Assembly: GCA_963763205.1 (NCBI GenBank)
Contig: CAVXNQ010000017.1
Location: 1-64,000, forward strand
Direction: 5' to 3'
Length of the DNA stretch: 64,000 bases
DNA from: DDH964 sp963763205
GTDB lineage: Bacteria; Desulfobacterota; Desulfuromonadia; Desulfuromonadales; DDH964
Part shown: positions 15,194 to 24,845 of the stretch, piece by piece
How the letters are laid out: each line of letters begins with the position of its first letter
Position numbering within the stretch: the first letter of the stretch is position 1
Translations under genes and position numbers: made by a program
The notes under the pieces: model-generated
Told to the model about the DNA's origin: nothing
The model's database searches: none
Seen by the model: the letters and a program-made list of their open reading frames with translations, nothing else

Positions 15194-16684
15194 TCAGTAC
15201 GCCCCCTTTTTCTGAAGAACCACATTCACCGTCTTGAAGAGAATGGTGATGTCATACCACAGGGACCAGTTCTTGACGTACCAGGAATCCAGGTAGACCC
15301 GGTTGGCGTAATCGGTATCGTTGCGGCCGCTGATCTGCCAGAGCCCGGTCATGCCCGGCTTGACTTCGTGGTAGTAATGCACGTTCTCCTGATACCGCTC
15401 GAGCTCTTCCCTGATGACCGGACGCGGCCCGACCAGGCTCATCTCCCCCCGGAGAACGTTCCACAACTGGGGCAGCTCATCCAGGCTGGTTTTCCGCAGA
15501 AAGGCGCCGATGGGGGTGATGCGTGGATCGTTTTTCAACTTGAAGTCCTGCTCCCACTCCAGCCGCGCCACGGGGTCATTGCCGAGAAGCTCCTGCAGCA
15601 CTTCCTGCGCATTCGGCACCATCGAACGGAATTTGTAACAGTTGAAGGGCACCCCGTTCTGGCCAATCCGCTGGTGACCGAAAATGGCGCTACCGCCGTT
15701 CTGGCGGATCTTCAGCACAATGAAGGCGAAGAAAGGCGCAAGAAAAAGCAGGAGCAGTCCCGATCCAACGATATCGAACCCCCGCTTTACCAGGCGCGGC
15801 AATGGCCGGGCCAGGTTGTTTTGGAGCCGAAGCAGCAGCAGTTCATGCCGGAAGAAATGGTTCACTTCCAGCCCCAGCAGGGGCAGCCCCCGCAAGGCGG
15901 GAACGATGGAAACCGAGGAAAAAGAACGATGCAGTTTTTCGATCAGATCCAGGTTTTGATTGATTCCTCCCGATTCCAGGGCTACCACCACCCTGGGCCG
16001 TCCCATTTTAAGAAGGGTCGAGACCGGGTCTAGACCAAGTGCCTTGACCGGCACTGACCGATCCGCAAATTGGAGGGCATCTCCCGTGCGTTCATTTTCC
16101 CCGGGCAGAGACAGAAAAGCACTCAGTTCATACCCCATCAGCACTTCGCTCTTCAAAGCGGCGGCGGCAGCCAGGGCATTGGGTCCGGTTCCCAGGATGA
16201 CGGTGGGGATCTGCCATTTGCCGGCTCGGATCAGCATTTTTTTCAGGCTGATGCGAAAAAGTGGAATAAAGAGAAAGGAGCCCAGGACCGTGGCGATAAA
16301 CCACAAGCGGGAGAAGGGAAATTTGCTCAAATAAAGTATAAACCCCTGGGTACCGAACAGAACGACAAGAGTCCTGAAGATATCGAGTAGTTCGTCGGAT
16401 AGCGGCTTCCGTTTGTGATAATGACCGAGGGAGTAGAACCGCGCCAGGGCAAAAAGGCTGAACGTCCCGAAGAGAAGAGTCCAGCGGGTAACGGAAAAAA
16501 GTGGGATTTCTCTTCCGCAAACCCAGGCTGCGCCTCCTCCCAGGAAATAGGCAAGAAAGAACGTAACGGCGTCCGTCCCAAAAATGCAATATTTGAGTCG
16601 GCGCCAGTGGGAGATTCGTTCTTCTTTAGTTGAATCAAAAACATTTTTTTTAAGTGTAGCCCGACCGGCTGATACATTTTCCAT
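15194..16684 (-). CDS. wbaP: Undecaprenyl-phosphate galactose/glucose phosphotransferase (WbaP type)
   Basis: Priming enzyme that transfers sugar-1-phosphate from a UDP-sugar to undecaprenyl phosphate, starting the polysaccharide repeat unit. The 496-residue protein has four to five N-terminal membrane helices (residues 30-135), a central CoA-binding-like domain, and a C-terminal bacterial sugar transferase domain from about residue 300. That domain shows KRGFDIVGSGLLLL, YKFRSMVPNA, RKTSLDELPQLWNVLRGEMS, LVGPRPV and KPGMTGLWQISGR. The long form matches WbaP rather than short WcaJ-like enzymes. It is the first gene after the toxin-antitoxin cluster. Confidence 0.94.
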   Translation of the reverse strand: MENVSAGRATLKKNVFDSTKEERISHWRRLKYCIFGTDAVTFFLAYFLGGGAAWVCGREIPLFSVTRWTLLFGTFSLFALARFYSLGHYHKRKPLSDELLDIFRTLVVLFGTQGFILYLSKFPFSRLWFIATVLGSFLFIPLFRISLKKMLIRAGKWQIPTVILGTGPNALAAAAALKSEVLMGYELSAFLSLPGENERTGDALQFADRSVPVKALGLDPVSTLLKMGRPRVVVALESGGINQNLDLIEKLHRSFSSVSIVPALRGLPLLGLEVNHFFRHELLLLRLQNNLARPLPRLVKRGFDIVGSGLLLLFLAPFFAFIVLKIRQNGGSAIFGHQRIGQNGVPFNCYKFRSMVPNAQEVLQELLGNDPVARLEWEQDFKLKNDPRITPIGAFLRKTSLDELPQLWNVLRGEMSLVGPRPVIREELERYQENVHYYHEVKPGMTGLWQISGRNDTDYANRVYLDSWYVKNWSLWYDITILFKTVNVVLQKKGAY

Positions 16685-16923
16685 AGTCCCTCCAAATCCC
16701 CTACTTCCTACGAACCACGATTAAAATCATCGCGGAGAATTATGGCCAGAATTTACATCAGCTAAAGGCTTTTCAACTGCAGGACGGCCAAGGACTTACC
16801 AACCGGAGCACATGGCAACCAACCCTAAATTGATCTATCTAAGGTATTTGTAGGAATTAAACTAGATAGTCGATAATTCAGGCGGAAATTTTTTCCAACT
16901 CAAATTACATATCAAAGAAAAAA

Positions 16924-18013
16924 TCAACAATCCATAATGCTGGCAAGATGTTCCTGGAATCGCCTCTTAAAAGTTTCCTTATCAAAAGTCATCGCATGTT
17001 CACGGATAGAATGAGGATCGAACGTGTCTGAGATTTTTTCTAGCATTTCAACTGAAGAATTCAAGGATTCTGGGGTTTGTTGATCAAAAAACAAACCTGT
17101 TACACCATCGACAACCGTTTCAAGTGCACCACCCTTCCGGTACGCAATTACGGGGCGTCCGGAGGCCATTGCTTCAAGCGGCACAATTCCGAAGTCTTCA
17201 ACACCTGGGAAAATCAAGGCCCTACACTTACTATAATGATCACGAATCACAGAAAATGGTTGGCGTCCCATGACGGTAATATTAGGGCCGGCCGTCTTCT
17301 TAATCTCGGTAAGTTGCTCACCGTCACCGATAATGATGAGCCTTTTCCGGGACTTATTAAAGGCCTCTACGGCCAGATCGGTGCGCTTGTAGGATACGAG
17401 TTGGCCGACCATAAGATAGAAATCTTCAACGTTTTCCACTATTGAAAAAGCAGAGGCATCAACCGGAGGATTGATCACCTTGGCCTCACGTCGATAGTTT
17501 TTGCGAATACGGTTGGCCACGAAATGTGAATTGGCGACGAAATGATCAACCCGCCCCGCGGAGGCGAAGTCCCACATTCGAAGGTAATGGATCAGCGGAC
17601 GCATCAGTAGCCGCTTAAGTGGGGAAGTTTTTTCAAGATAGTCATGATACATATCCCACACGTACCGCATAGGGGAATGACAGTAACAGATGTGGCAGGT
17701 ACCCGGATCTGTGATGACACCCTTGGCGGGTCCGGATTCGCTACTGATCACCAGGTCATACCCCCTCAAATCCAACTGTTCCAAGGCCAGGGGCATCAGG
17801 GGAAGATAGGCCTGATAGAGTCTTTTGGCCTAGGGGAAGTTTTTGTATGAAAGTAGTTTTAACCTGGTGGTCGCGGATAGGTCAATCAAATAAAGCGGCT
17901 TCATAAACATGGGTAAAAATATCGGCCTGCGGATAAAGCTCGCAAAAAGCTTCCACGACCTTTTCTCCTCCCCGGAGGTTAAGGAGCCAGTAATGTAGAA
18001 TAGCGACTTTCAA
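16924..18013 (-). pseudogene. Family 4 glycosyltransferase (WbaZ-like), disrupted
   Basis: The intact part (16924-17796, 290 residues) has GYDLVISSESGPAKGV, HSPMRYVWDMY, VNPPVDASAF-like NPPVDAS, and the donor-site motif EDFGIVPLEAMASGRPVIA. These are typical of WbaZ-type mannosyltransferases. The N-terminus continues upstream from a TTG at 18013 preceded by AAAGGA (LKVAILHYWLLNLRGGEKVVEA). It is cut by an in-frame TGA near 17884 and a one-base shift near 17829. Restored length would be about 363 residues. It may be inactive or reflect sequence errors. GC content drops sharply from here on. Confidence 0.8.
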
Positions 18014-18052
18014 GAAAACAATCCTTTCAAAAATAAAACCATAATCAAAGGT

Positions 18053-19042
18053 TTAGTCACTAGCATTTAATTCTAAAACTTGTTTCACTCTTTCGGCAGT
18101 AGCTTCCCAAGAATATTTCTTTGATTGTTCTATTCCACGGGTGCTCAATAAAGAACGAAGATCATTGTCATTTACAATGCGGGTAATACCATCAGAAATT
18201 GCCTCAGTATCATAAGGATCTACAAGAAGAGCGGCGTCTCCCGCTACTTCTGGAAGAGAAGTTGTATTTGATGTTAAAACCGGCGTACCACATGCCATCG
18301 CCTCAATAACAGGAAGACCAAACCCTTCATAAAGAGAAGGAAATACCAAGGCAAGTGCACCGCGGTAAAGACCAGGGAGGGCCTCCTCCGACACCCTCCC
18401 TGTAAAAATAACTCGATCCTCCACCCCAAGGGAACGGGCCAAGGTAACTAACTTTTTTGAGGCGGGGCCAGTGAAAATCAACCGAATATTACAATCAATT
18501 TGAGCTTGGCCAAAAGCCCGAACAACCATCGGCTCGTTTTTATGTGCCTTGCGGTTGCTAACACATAAGAGGTAGGGATAACCGGGAGAAAAGGGCAGAA
18601 CCGTTGGGTGGTAACGATCATCAACCCCGTTTCCGACATTCACCACATGATCTGGGTTTACTTGCGCCCAAGCAATAATGCGCTGCCTTGAAAACTCTGA
18701 AACGGTCAAAACATGGTCAGCATTCCGACAGGCCCGCCGCATAACAATCCTATAATAAATACCCTTTAAAATACTTTTATTTTCCGGCCTATCTATATGG
18801 TTAAGATCATGAATGGTAAATACAAAGCGACGGGAAATTAGTAGTGGAGCGTTATAACCAGGAGAGAATACTGTAGAATGCAAAGGCAACTTCAACATGG
18901 CAAAAGAAAATAAAATTAAATCTAAAGGAGAAGAAGGTTTCCCACAAACTTTTAAAGTTTGGAATTCTAGATATCGGTTGATCATGCAAGCAAAACGACC
19001 AATACCGTGCTCACCAATCCATCTTTTATCATAAAAAATCAT
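18053..19042 (-). CDS. Family 4 glycosyltransferase
   Basis: A 329-residue GT-B enzyme. It has FVFTIHDLNHID, HVLTVSEFSRQRI and PYLLCVSNRKAHKN, the start of the nucleotide-sugar domain. The donor-binding signature is FPSLYEGFGLPVIEAMACGTPV, with the two glutamates of the EX7E motif. It is likely a mannosyl- or related transferase extending the repeat unit; the sugar cannot be read from sequence. The frame is complete. It lies 39 bp upstream of the disrupted glycosyltransferase. Confidence 0.9.
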   Translation of the reverse strand: MIFYDKRWIGEHGIGRFACMINRYLEFQTLKVCGKPSSPLDLILFSFAMLKLPLHSTVFSPGYNAPLLISRRFVFTIHDLNHIDRPENKSILKGIYYRIVMRRACRNADHVLTVSEFSRQRIIAWAQVNPDHVVNVGNGVDDRYHPTVLPFSPGYPYLLCVSNRKAHKNEPMVVRAFGQAQIDCNIRLIFTGPASKKLVTLARSLGVEDRVIFTGRVSEEALPGLYRGALALVFPSLYEGFGLPVIEAMACGTPVLTSNTTSLPEVAGDAALLVDPYDTEAISDGITRIVNDNDLRSLLSTRGIEQSKKYSWEATAERVKQVLELNASD

Positions 19043-19256
19043 GGCAACTCAATTATCCTTCAATATGTCTTTTGTATATTCAAGGATGTTATTTTCGGAA
19101 TTAATTGTTTTATTTGGGATACTAAATTCATTCAGATTTTTAAAAATAGGTTTTTTTAATTCTTTGTTAATTTATACATCCTTCGATTATTTATTTCCCA
19201 AAGTTTCGTTGAAGGCTCTAAACCGGTATTTTTTAATTGTCTTCGTTGACTCGATT

Positions 19257-20609
19257 TTAGGTCATTAATTCTGCCTTTGAATCAATTTTCATTTTAATTC
19301 TAATTGCCCACTGGTTACTTGATTTTTTAAAAGCAATCCCAAATAACATTAGTACATGTAGGAGAACCAAGTCAGATAAAAGGCTGGCACCAGCAAAAAT
19401 ATTTGTAATAAGTAATCCAAATAAAAATAGTTTACATGGGAGGATAAACTCTATTGGGAGCCTTGAATGCTCTAATTGCAACTGCATAGATTTCAATAAT
19501 AAAATTAAAGAAGACATCCCTAAAAGACCACCGTAACCAAGAGCTAAAAAAATTAGACTTTCTGGAACATGAGAATATATTCCATTGGAAATTATTCCCT
19601 TAAGTAAGTCCAGGGACTTTCCATAATAATCTGTGTTATAACCATGCCCTATCAAAAATAAGTGAGGAGAGGAAACAAAGCTATATGAAGTTAGAATCCA
19701 GGTATTAATTCGTCCGAGAATGTTATTATCGACTTCACCACTACTAATATAATTCAACATATATATAATTTTCATTCCAATTTGCGATCCTTGAAATGAA
19801 AAACACAGTAAAATACTTGTTATCATAAATAGACAAGTTTTAAATATGGAAATTTTTGGCCTTTTAAATTGTCCAGAATTTTTAAATTTCAACAAAAACA
19901 CAAGGGAAACTATGATTGATATCAGTAGCCCTTCCCGGCTGATAGATATGGCAGTGTTGGCCAGAAATAGTCCAATAAATAAAATAAAAAGGTACAACTT
20001 AACTACTTTCATTCTCAAGCCAATAACAGCCATCAAAAAAGCAAAGGCACAATAGGTCGCCCATATACCATGGCTTAGATGGCCAGTATTTCCAAATGAA
20101 AAATTGGTAATATTAAAATATGTGCTTGACAAGCCTTCACTAATAAGATCTGGGCTAAATATCAGACGACCGATATTAGTCTCGGCAGACCTTAAAAAAA
20201 TAATTAGATTAATTGCCATAGCAAACATGCTTATAACAACCAAGGTTTTGATTGATTTGAAATACTTGAACTCTTTATGAACTATGTATGGCACCGGAGT
20301 ATAAATAATCCATTTAAACACCCTCAGAAGATCCCCTAATGATAAGGGGGAATACATTATTGAGATACATGTTGAAACAAAAATGACAAGACAAAACCCT
20401 AAATAGTATTTTTGAATAGCTGAACTTACTAAGGAAGCTGGGCTTGTAATTAGAAGAAAAATAGTTACAATTGCCAAAAAAAATTCATAGGGAAAAAGCA
20501 AAATACCTTCTGAAATTTGAATTTTTGGGCAAATAGGCGCTATCAATATTGAAAAGAAAACGACCGAAAATAGAATTTTTTGTGGGCTTTTTTTTAAAAC
20601 CTTTTCCAT
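19257..20609 (-). CDS. wzy: O-antigen/capsule polymerase-like membrane protein (Wzy)
   Basis: A 450-residue, very hydrophobic protein with about ten to twelve membrane segments and a larger periplasmic loop near residues 280-340 (GRINTWILTSYSF, FLIGHGYN). This layout is that of Wzy/O-antigen ligase-type proteins that join repeat units at the periplasmic face. The GHG pattern after a long loop is common in this family. Sequence is AT-rich, as usual for polymerases. An O-antigen ligase is an alternative, but the wzx-wzz context favours Wzy. Confidence 0.8.
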   Translation of the reverse strand: MEKVLKKSPQKILFSVVFFSILIAPICPKIQISEGILLFPYEFFLAIVTIFLLITSPASLVSSAIQKYYLGFCLVIFVSTCISIMYSPLSLGDLLRVFKWIIYTPVPYIVHKEFKYFKSIKTLVVISMFAMAINLIIFLRSAETNIGRLIFSPDLISEGLSSTYFNITNFSFGNTGHLSHGIWATYCAFAFLMAVIGLRMKVVKLYLFILFIGLFLANTAISISREGLLISIIVSLVFLLKFKNSGQFKRPKISIFKTCLFMITSILLCFSFQGSQIGMKIIYMLNYISSGEVDNNILGRINTWILTSYSFVSSPHLFLIGHGYNTDYYGKSLDLLKGIISNGIYSHVPESLIFLALGYGGLLGMSSLILLLKSMQLQLEHSRLPIEFILPCKLFLFGLLITNIFAGASLLSDLVLLHVLMLFGIAFKKSSNQWAIRIKMKIDSKAELMT

Positions 20610-20621
20610 TGCCTTACACTT

Positions 20622-21581
20622 TCAATCAAGTTTTTTGTAACAATTTTTAACAAGCCTTGGAATGATACTGGGAAGAAATGATATTAAAAAGGCACATATT
20701 TTATATAAAAAATTGAATTCATTGGACAAAATAAAGGTTTTGAATTTTTGAAAATTATAAATAGAATCGGCCCTTTTCGAAATTAAGAATATAATCGACC
20801 TATGCCAAAAAACATTTGAGGAGTTTTTTTTGGCCAGCGAAATAGAAGACAATCCATAAATAGGGCGAAGTAGTTGTATCAATTTATCCCATCCATAGTT
20901 GACCTCAAAGGAATATTGGCTCCAGGTGGTAGAACTTACATCTTCTGCCCTATTTAATATTTGGGGAGATTCGACTATTTTAACCTTTTTCCCATGAATT
21001 ATTTCAGCTACAACGCCAACATGAGCAAAATATGTCCCAACATATTTTTCGCTTCGGATTTCCTCCCAAGATGCCTTTTTAACAATACACGCACCTATAA
21101 AGCCAATTGCCCATATATATTTTTCAAAGAACTCTTCGCCAGAAAGAACGACAGGTAAATTTTCAATTCTCTTGTGGCGAATAATTTTCGAATAATCATT
21201 TGAAACATAGGAATAATTGACATAAATAAATTCCCACGAATAGTCCTCAACTATAGAAATCAATTCGCGAAATGCACTATTGCAAAATTTATCATCTTCC
21301 CCAATAATCCATACATATTCACATTTACAATCATTTATTGATTTAATAATGTTCCCATCTATTCCTAAATTAACCTTATTTTTGTTGTGGAAAATGTACG
21401 GATATAATTGTTTTACATATTCAATACATTCGTCATTAATGTCAGAGCATGAATCGTCGGAAATAAAAATGGGTACTTTATATTCAGCACATGACTCAAT
21501 TGCAGACAGCAAGCACCCTTTTAAGAGTTCTGGCCTTCTATAGGCAGGGATGGAAATTCCTATTTTTGAATTATATTCCAT
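20622..21581 (-). CDS. Family 2 glycosyltransferase
   Basis: A 319-residue GT-A enzyme. The N-terminus IGISIPAYRRPELLKGCLLS is followed by ISDDSCSD, the nucleotide-binding aspartates, and then VWIIGEDDKF, a variant of the metal-binding DXD. The C-terminal part is more variable and ends in a hydrophobic stretch (FLYKICAFLISFLPSIIP) that may bind the membrane. The sugar is unknown. It starts 2 bp after the acyltransferase ends and is followed 12 bp later by wzy, so the three are probably one transcript. Confidence 0.87.
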   Translation of the reverse strand: MEYNSKIGISIPAYRRPELLKGCLLSAIESCAEYKVPIFISDDSCSDINDECIEYVKQLYPYIFHNKNKVNLGIDGNIIKSINDCKCEYVWIIGEDDKFCNSAFRELISIVEDYSWEFIYVNYSYVSNDYSKIIRHKRIENLPVVLSGEEFFEKYIWAIGFIGACIVKKASWEEIRSEKYVGTYFAHVGVVAEIIHGKKVKIVESPQILNRAEDVSSTTWSQYSFEVNYGWDKLIQLLRPIYGLSSISLAKKNSSNVFWHRSIIFLISKRADSIYNFQKFKTFILSNEFNFLYKICAFLISFLPSIIPRLVKNCYKKLD

Positions 21582-21583
21582 TT

Positions 21584-22267
21584 TTAAAACCCATTTTTAT
21601 CCTTTGCTAATTTTTCCCATTTTTTAGTTTGGCTATTATAAGCTTTAATTGAAACGGCAGGACAACCCACATTAATAGTATACGGAGGCAGACTTCGACT
21701 GACTACAGAATTTGCGCCTACGATTGATCCCTCTCCAACTTTAACGCCTGGAAGTATAGTAACTCCATCTCCAATCCAACTGTTATCTTCAATAACAATC
21801 GAATTCCCGCTACTCAGAGGCCTTTTGCTTGGCATAAGTGTAGGAGCACTTTGTTCACTACCCTCATAATACCCATGCTGATGGTCGGATATCAGAACAT
21901 TACTTCCAATCATCACACCATTTCCAATTTTAATTTTTCCAGTTGCCCCAATATGAACATTCCTACTAAAGGAGACATTATCCCCGATTTCAATATATGG
22001 GGAAAAATTAAAATTTAAATAGTATGAAACAGCATCTAGCCAAAGCATATCCTTTGAATAAAAGTTTCTCCCAATTTTAATAAATTTCATTCCTCTGATA
22101 ATAGAACGTGGACCAACGTACCCATTCTTAAGGGTAAGTCCTCTATATTTAAATTTTACATTGAAAAAATTCCTACCCTTATCAAATATCAGAGACAAAA
22201 GGTTTAAAATACCTTGTTCTGATATAAATCTAAGCAATTTTTTCGTTATTGTTATTTTTTTTTCCAT
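21584..22267 (-). CDS. Hexapeptide-repeat acyltransferase (WbbJ/WcaF-like)
   Basis: A 227-residue left-handed beta-helix protein. Hexapeptide turns appear in VHIGATGKIKIGNGVMIGSN and again in IGDGVTILPGVKVGEGS. The likely catalytic histidine lies in SDHQHGY. Relatives O-acetylate sugars of surface polysaccharides. The ATG at 22267 (MEKKITITKK) is preferred, with GGGGGA upstream; an earlier in-frame start adds nine residues without support. Confidence 0.88.
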   Translation of the reverse strand: MEKKITITKKLLRFISEQGILNLLSLIFDKGRNFFNVKFKYRGLTLKNGYVGPRSIIRGMKFIKIGRNFYSKDMLWLDAVSYYLNFNFSPYIEIGDNVSFSRNVHIGATGKIKIGNGVMIGSNVLISDHQHGYYEGSEQSAPTLMPSKRPLSSGNSIVIEDNSWIGDGVTILPGVKVGEGSIVGANSVVSRSLPPYTINVGCPAVSIKAYNSQTKKWEKLAKDKNGF

Positions 22268-22462
22268 GAAATATCCCCCATTTACAAGGTACACCTTCTT
22301 TTAAATTCAAATTGTTTGAAGGTTTTGGTTGAAAAATAACATTTCTTTTATCTTAGATCTATATATATCAGCAACAGGACACTAATTTCGATGACAATAA
22401 ATCAAACATAATATTTTATTTTTACCTCAACAGGATTAGTCAAAAACGCTTTCAAACAATTT

Positions 22463-23716
22463 TTAAATTTTTTCAACCTGTAGGCAAGTCTTGTAAATTT
22501 CGTTAAGCTCAATGGCGTGTTCTCTTGGTTTCTTCAGACGAATAATATTGGCCGACATATCGTTTAGCTTTTTCTTATCCAACGACAAAAGCCATTCTAA
22601 TCCGTCTTCAAAGGATTTTTTATCGTAAGGATCAATCAAAAATCCTGTTTTTTTATCAATAAAATCTGGAATACCGCCCATACTTGTGGCAAAGACTGGA
22701 ACCTTGTTGTTTAGTAACTCCATTAATACTTGAGGTGCATTGTCATTCCATACTGGCAAAACCATCCCAAGATCTACATTAGACAGAATCGACGATAGCA
22801 TATTGGGTGTATATGTCCCGCCAATATCAACTCCTAGGCTTTCGATCAATTTAATGTATTTTTTGTCGCCTTTCCCAAAAAATTTTAATTCGAATCTGTC
22901 CCTTGGTAATCGCTTTGCGTAATAAGAAAAAACTTCTGCGCCTTTAATTTTAGTCATTGTTCCCAAAAAGCACACTTTAATTTTTTCATTCTTGGTCTTT
23001 TCCTTGCTTTGACCCCTTTCAGTTCCTTCAATGGCACTATCATTCCCTATATGTAGCACATCACAAGAAAGCTTTGGAATGGCTTCCTGATAAATGTTTG
23101 CAACCTTGGTAGATACAGCAAGAACCCTACTGGCCTTCAGAAGAAATTCACCGAAAATATCGTTTCTCTTATCAACAGAAGTACTTTTAATGGATGGAAG
23201 AGGTAAATTCAAAACTTGTGAACTCACCCTAATAGGCCGATTCTGTTCAAATAAACCGATACAAGCTCTACATTCATCAATTTTTCGTTTCAAACACACT
23301 TTTTGTTTTTTATTAATCATAAAAATTCTTGGGCAAATACAGCCATAATCATGAAGGCTAACTACATATTTAATATTTAATTTAGAAAATTTTTTTAAAA
23401 AGTCTTGTGGTATTCCATACATTGCATGGAAATGAATGATGTCATAATTATTTTGTACAATGACATTGCTAATTGAATCTACAACCTCATTATTCTTTCG
23501 CATAATAGAAAGGCTAAATGGGTTGGGCATCACTTTGATTTCAATTATTTCATTAACTTGATTAAAAAAGGTAGAACTTTTGTCAACACCTTCTCCAGAC
23601 AAAACATCTACCATATTCCCTAAAATTGTCTGCTCCCGAGTAAGAGAACGAACGTAATTGGTAATCCCTCCGGGGTAGGTTATAGCAAATCCTGTAAGAA
23701 CATGAAGAATCTTCAT
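22463..23716 (-). CDS. Family 4 glycosyltransferase
   Basis: A 417-residue GT-B enzyme. The N-terminal acceptor domain has GFAITYPGGITNYVRSL, YDIIHFHAMYGIPQ and YVVSLHDYGCICPRI with a cysteine-rich segment (CLKRKIDECRACIG). The C-terminal donor domain has VCFLGTMTKIKGAE and APQVLMELLNNKVPVFATSMGG. The EX7E region is degenerate. The cysteine-rich insert is common in a subgroup of these enzymes. Sugar specificity is unknown. AGGAGG precedes the start at 23716. Confidence 0.87.
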   Translation of the reverse strand: MKILHVLTGFAITYPGGITNYVRSLTREQTILGNMVDVLSGEGVDKSSTFFNQVNEIIEIKVMPNPFSLSIMRKNNEVVDSISNVIVQNNYDIIHFHAMYGIPQDFLKKFSKLNIKYVVSLHDYGCICPRIFMINKKQKVCLKRKIDECRACIGLFEQNRPIRVSSQVLNLPLPSIKSTSVDKRNDIFGEFLLKASRVLAVSTKVANIYQEAIPKLSCDVLHIGNDSAIEGTERGQSKEKTKNEKIKVCFLGTMTKIKGAEVFSYYAKRLPRDRFELKFFGKGDKKYIKLIESLGVDIGGTYTPNMLSSILSNVDLGMVLPVWNDNAPQVLMELLNNKVPVFATSMGGIPDFIDKKTGFLIDPYDKKSFEDGLEWLLSLDKKKLNDMSANIIRLKKPREHAIELNEIYKTCLQVEKI

Positions 23717-23743
23717 CCAATCCTCCCTAGGTATAATTTAAGA

Positions 23744-24845
23744 TTATTTTTTAAGAATTTCTCTCACGACGCCTAAGCTGGCGGCAACCACTTGGTCCAT
23801 ATTAAAGTAGCGATATTGAGCTAGTCGTCCTACAAAACTCACATTTTCAATGTTTTGAATAAGGGTCTGATATTTTTTATACAAAACTTCATTCTCTGGA
23901 CGTGGAATAGGATAATAAGGGTCACCTTCTGAGGCGGAATACTCGCGAACAATCGACGTTCCAGGGTTTTTTTGCCCGGTGATATGTTTAAATTCAGTAA
24001 TTCTTGTGTGTTTGCATTCAAGACAAGGATAGTTGTAAACAGCTGTTTCTTGTAAAAGATTTATATCTTCAAAATGTTGGTGTTCAAAGACAAGGGACCG
24101 ATAAGGCAATTTTCCAAACCGATAATGAAAATATGCATCAAGTGGTCCCGTATAGATTGTATGAAAGGGTCTAAGGTTGTCACTAACTTCAAAATAATCG
24201 GTATTCAAACGTATCTCAATATTAGGATGGTCAAGCATCTGCTCGAACATCCTAGTGAACCCGGCGGCTGGCATAAAATTGAACGTATCAGTGAAATATC
24301 GATCATCGTCGTTGGTACGCGTTGGAATGCGAGCGGCCACGCCTGCGGATAGTTCAGAAAGGTCCAACCCCCACTGCTTGCGCGTATAACCGCGAAAGAA
24401 CTTTTCGCACAAATCATGTCCAACACTTTTCAAAACCACATCTTCCGACGTCTTGATCGTCTCCAGCGGCTCACGAACCCCTCCAGAAAATCCGCAGCCC
24501 CCTGTTCGTCCAGATCGAGGCCATAGAGAAGGTTCAAGGTCTGCTTCGGTTGATGGGAATCGGGTTAGAGCTTTCCATCGACAACCGCCCGCACCCTGTG
24601 CTCATAAGAATCGCCAGTCGGTAAACCGCGAGAGGATACTCGAACACCGACTTGTTGTTGGTATGAAAGATGTGCGGGCCGTAGGTGTGAACCAAGACCC
24701 CATGTGCATCGTATTCATCGTAGGCATTTCCCCCGATATGAAGACGACGGTCGATGACCAGGACCTTTTTGCCTGCGCTTGCCAGCCGCTCCGCACACAC
24801 CGAACCGGCAAAACCAGCACCAACAATCAAAAAATCATATTTCAT
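23744..24845 (-). pseudogene. glf: UDP-galactopyranose mutase, multiply frameshifted
   Basis: Flavoenzyme converting UDP-galactopyranose to UDP-galactofuranose. The N-terminus (from 24845) has the FAD motif FLIVGAGFAGSVCAERLA, GGNAYDEYD and GPHIFHT. The C-terminal part (23744-24439) has KFFRGYTRKQWGLDLSEL, IYTGPLDAYF and GRLAQYRYFNMDQV. Between 24476 and 24636 about five single-base indels break the frame, among them an extra C at 24634-24635, an extra T near 24607 and a missing G in the run at 24478-24481. The pieces FTDWRF, HRVRAVVDGK and LNLLYGLDLDEQGAADFLEG are readable in different frames. This is either a decayed gene or poor local sequence. Confidence 0.85.

Noticed and set aside
19041..19268. 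75-codon ORF between a glycosyltransferase and wzy
   Set aside because: AT-rich intergenic DNA read in the opposite direction to its neighbours; hydrophobic by composition, with no family features.
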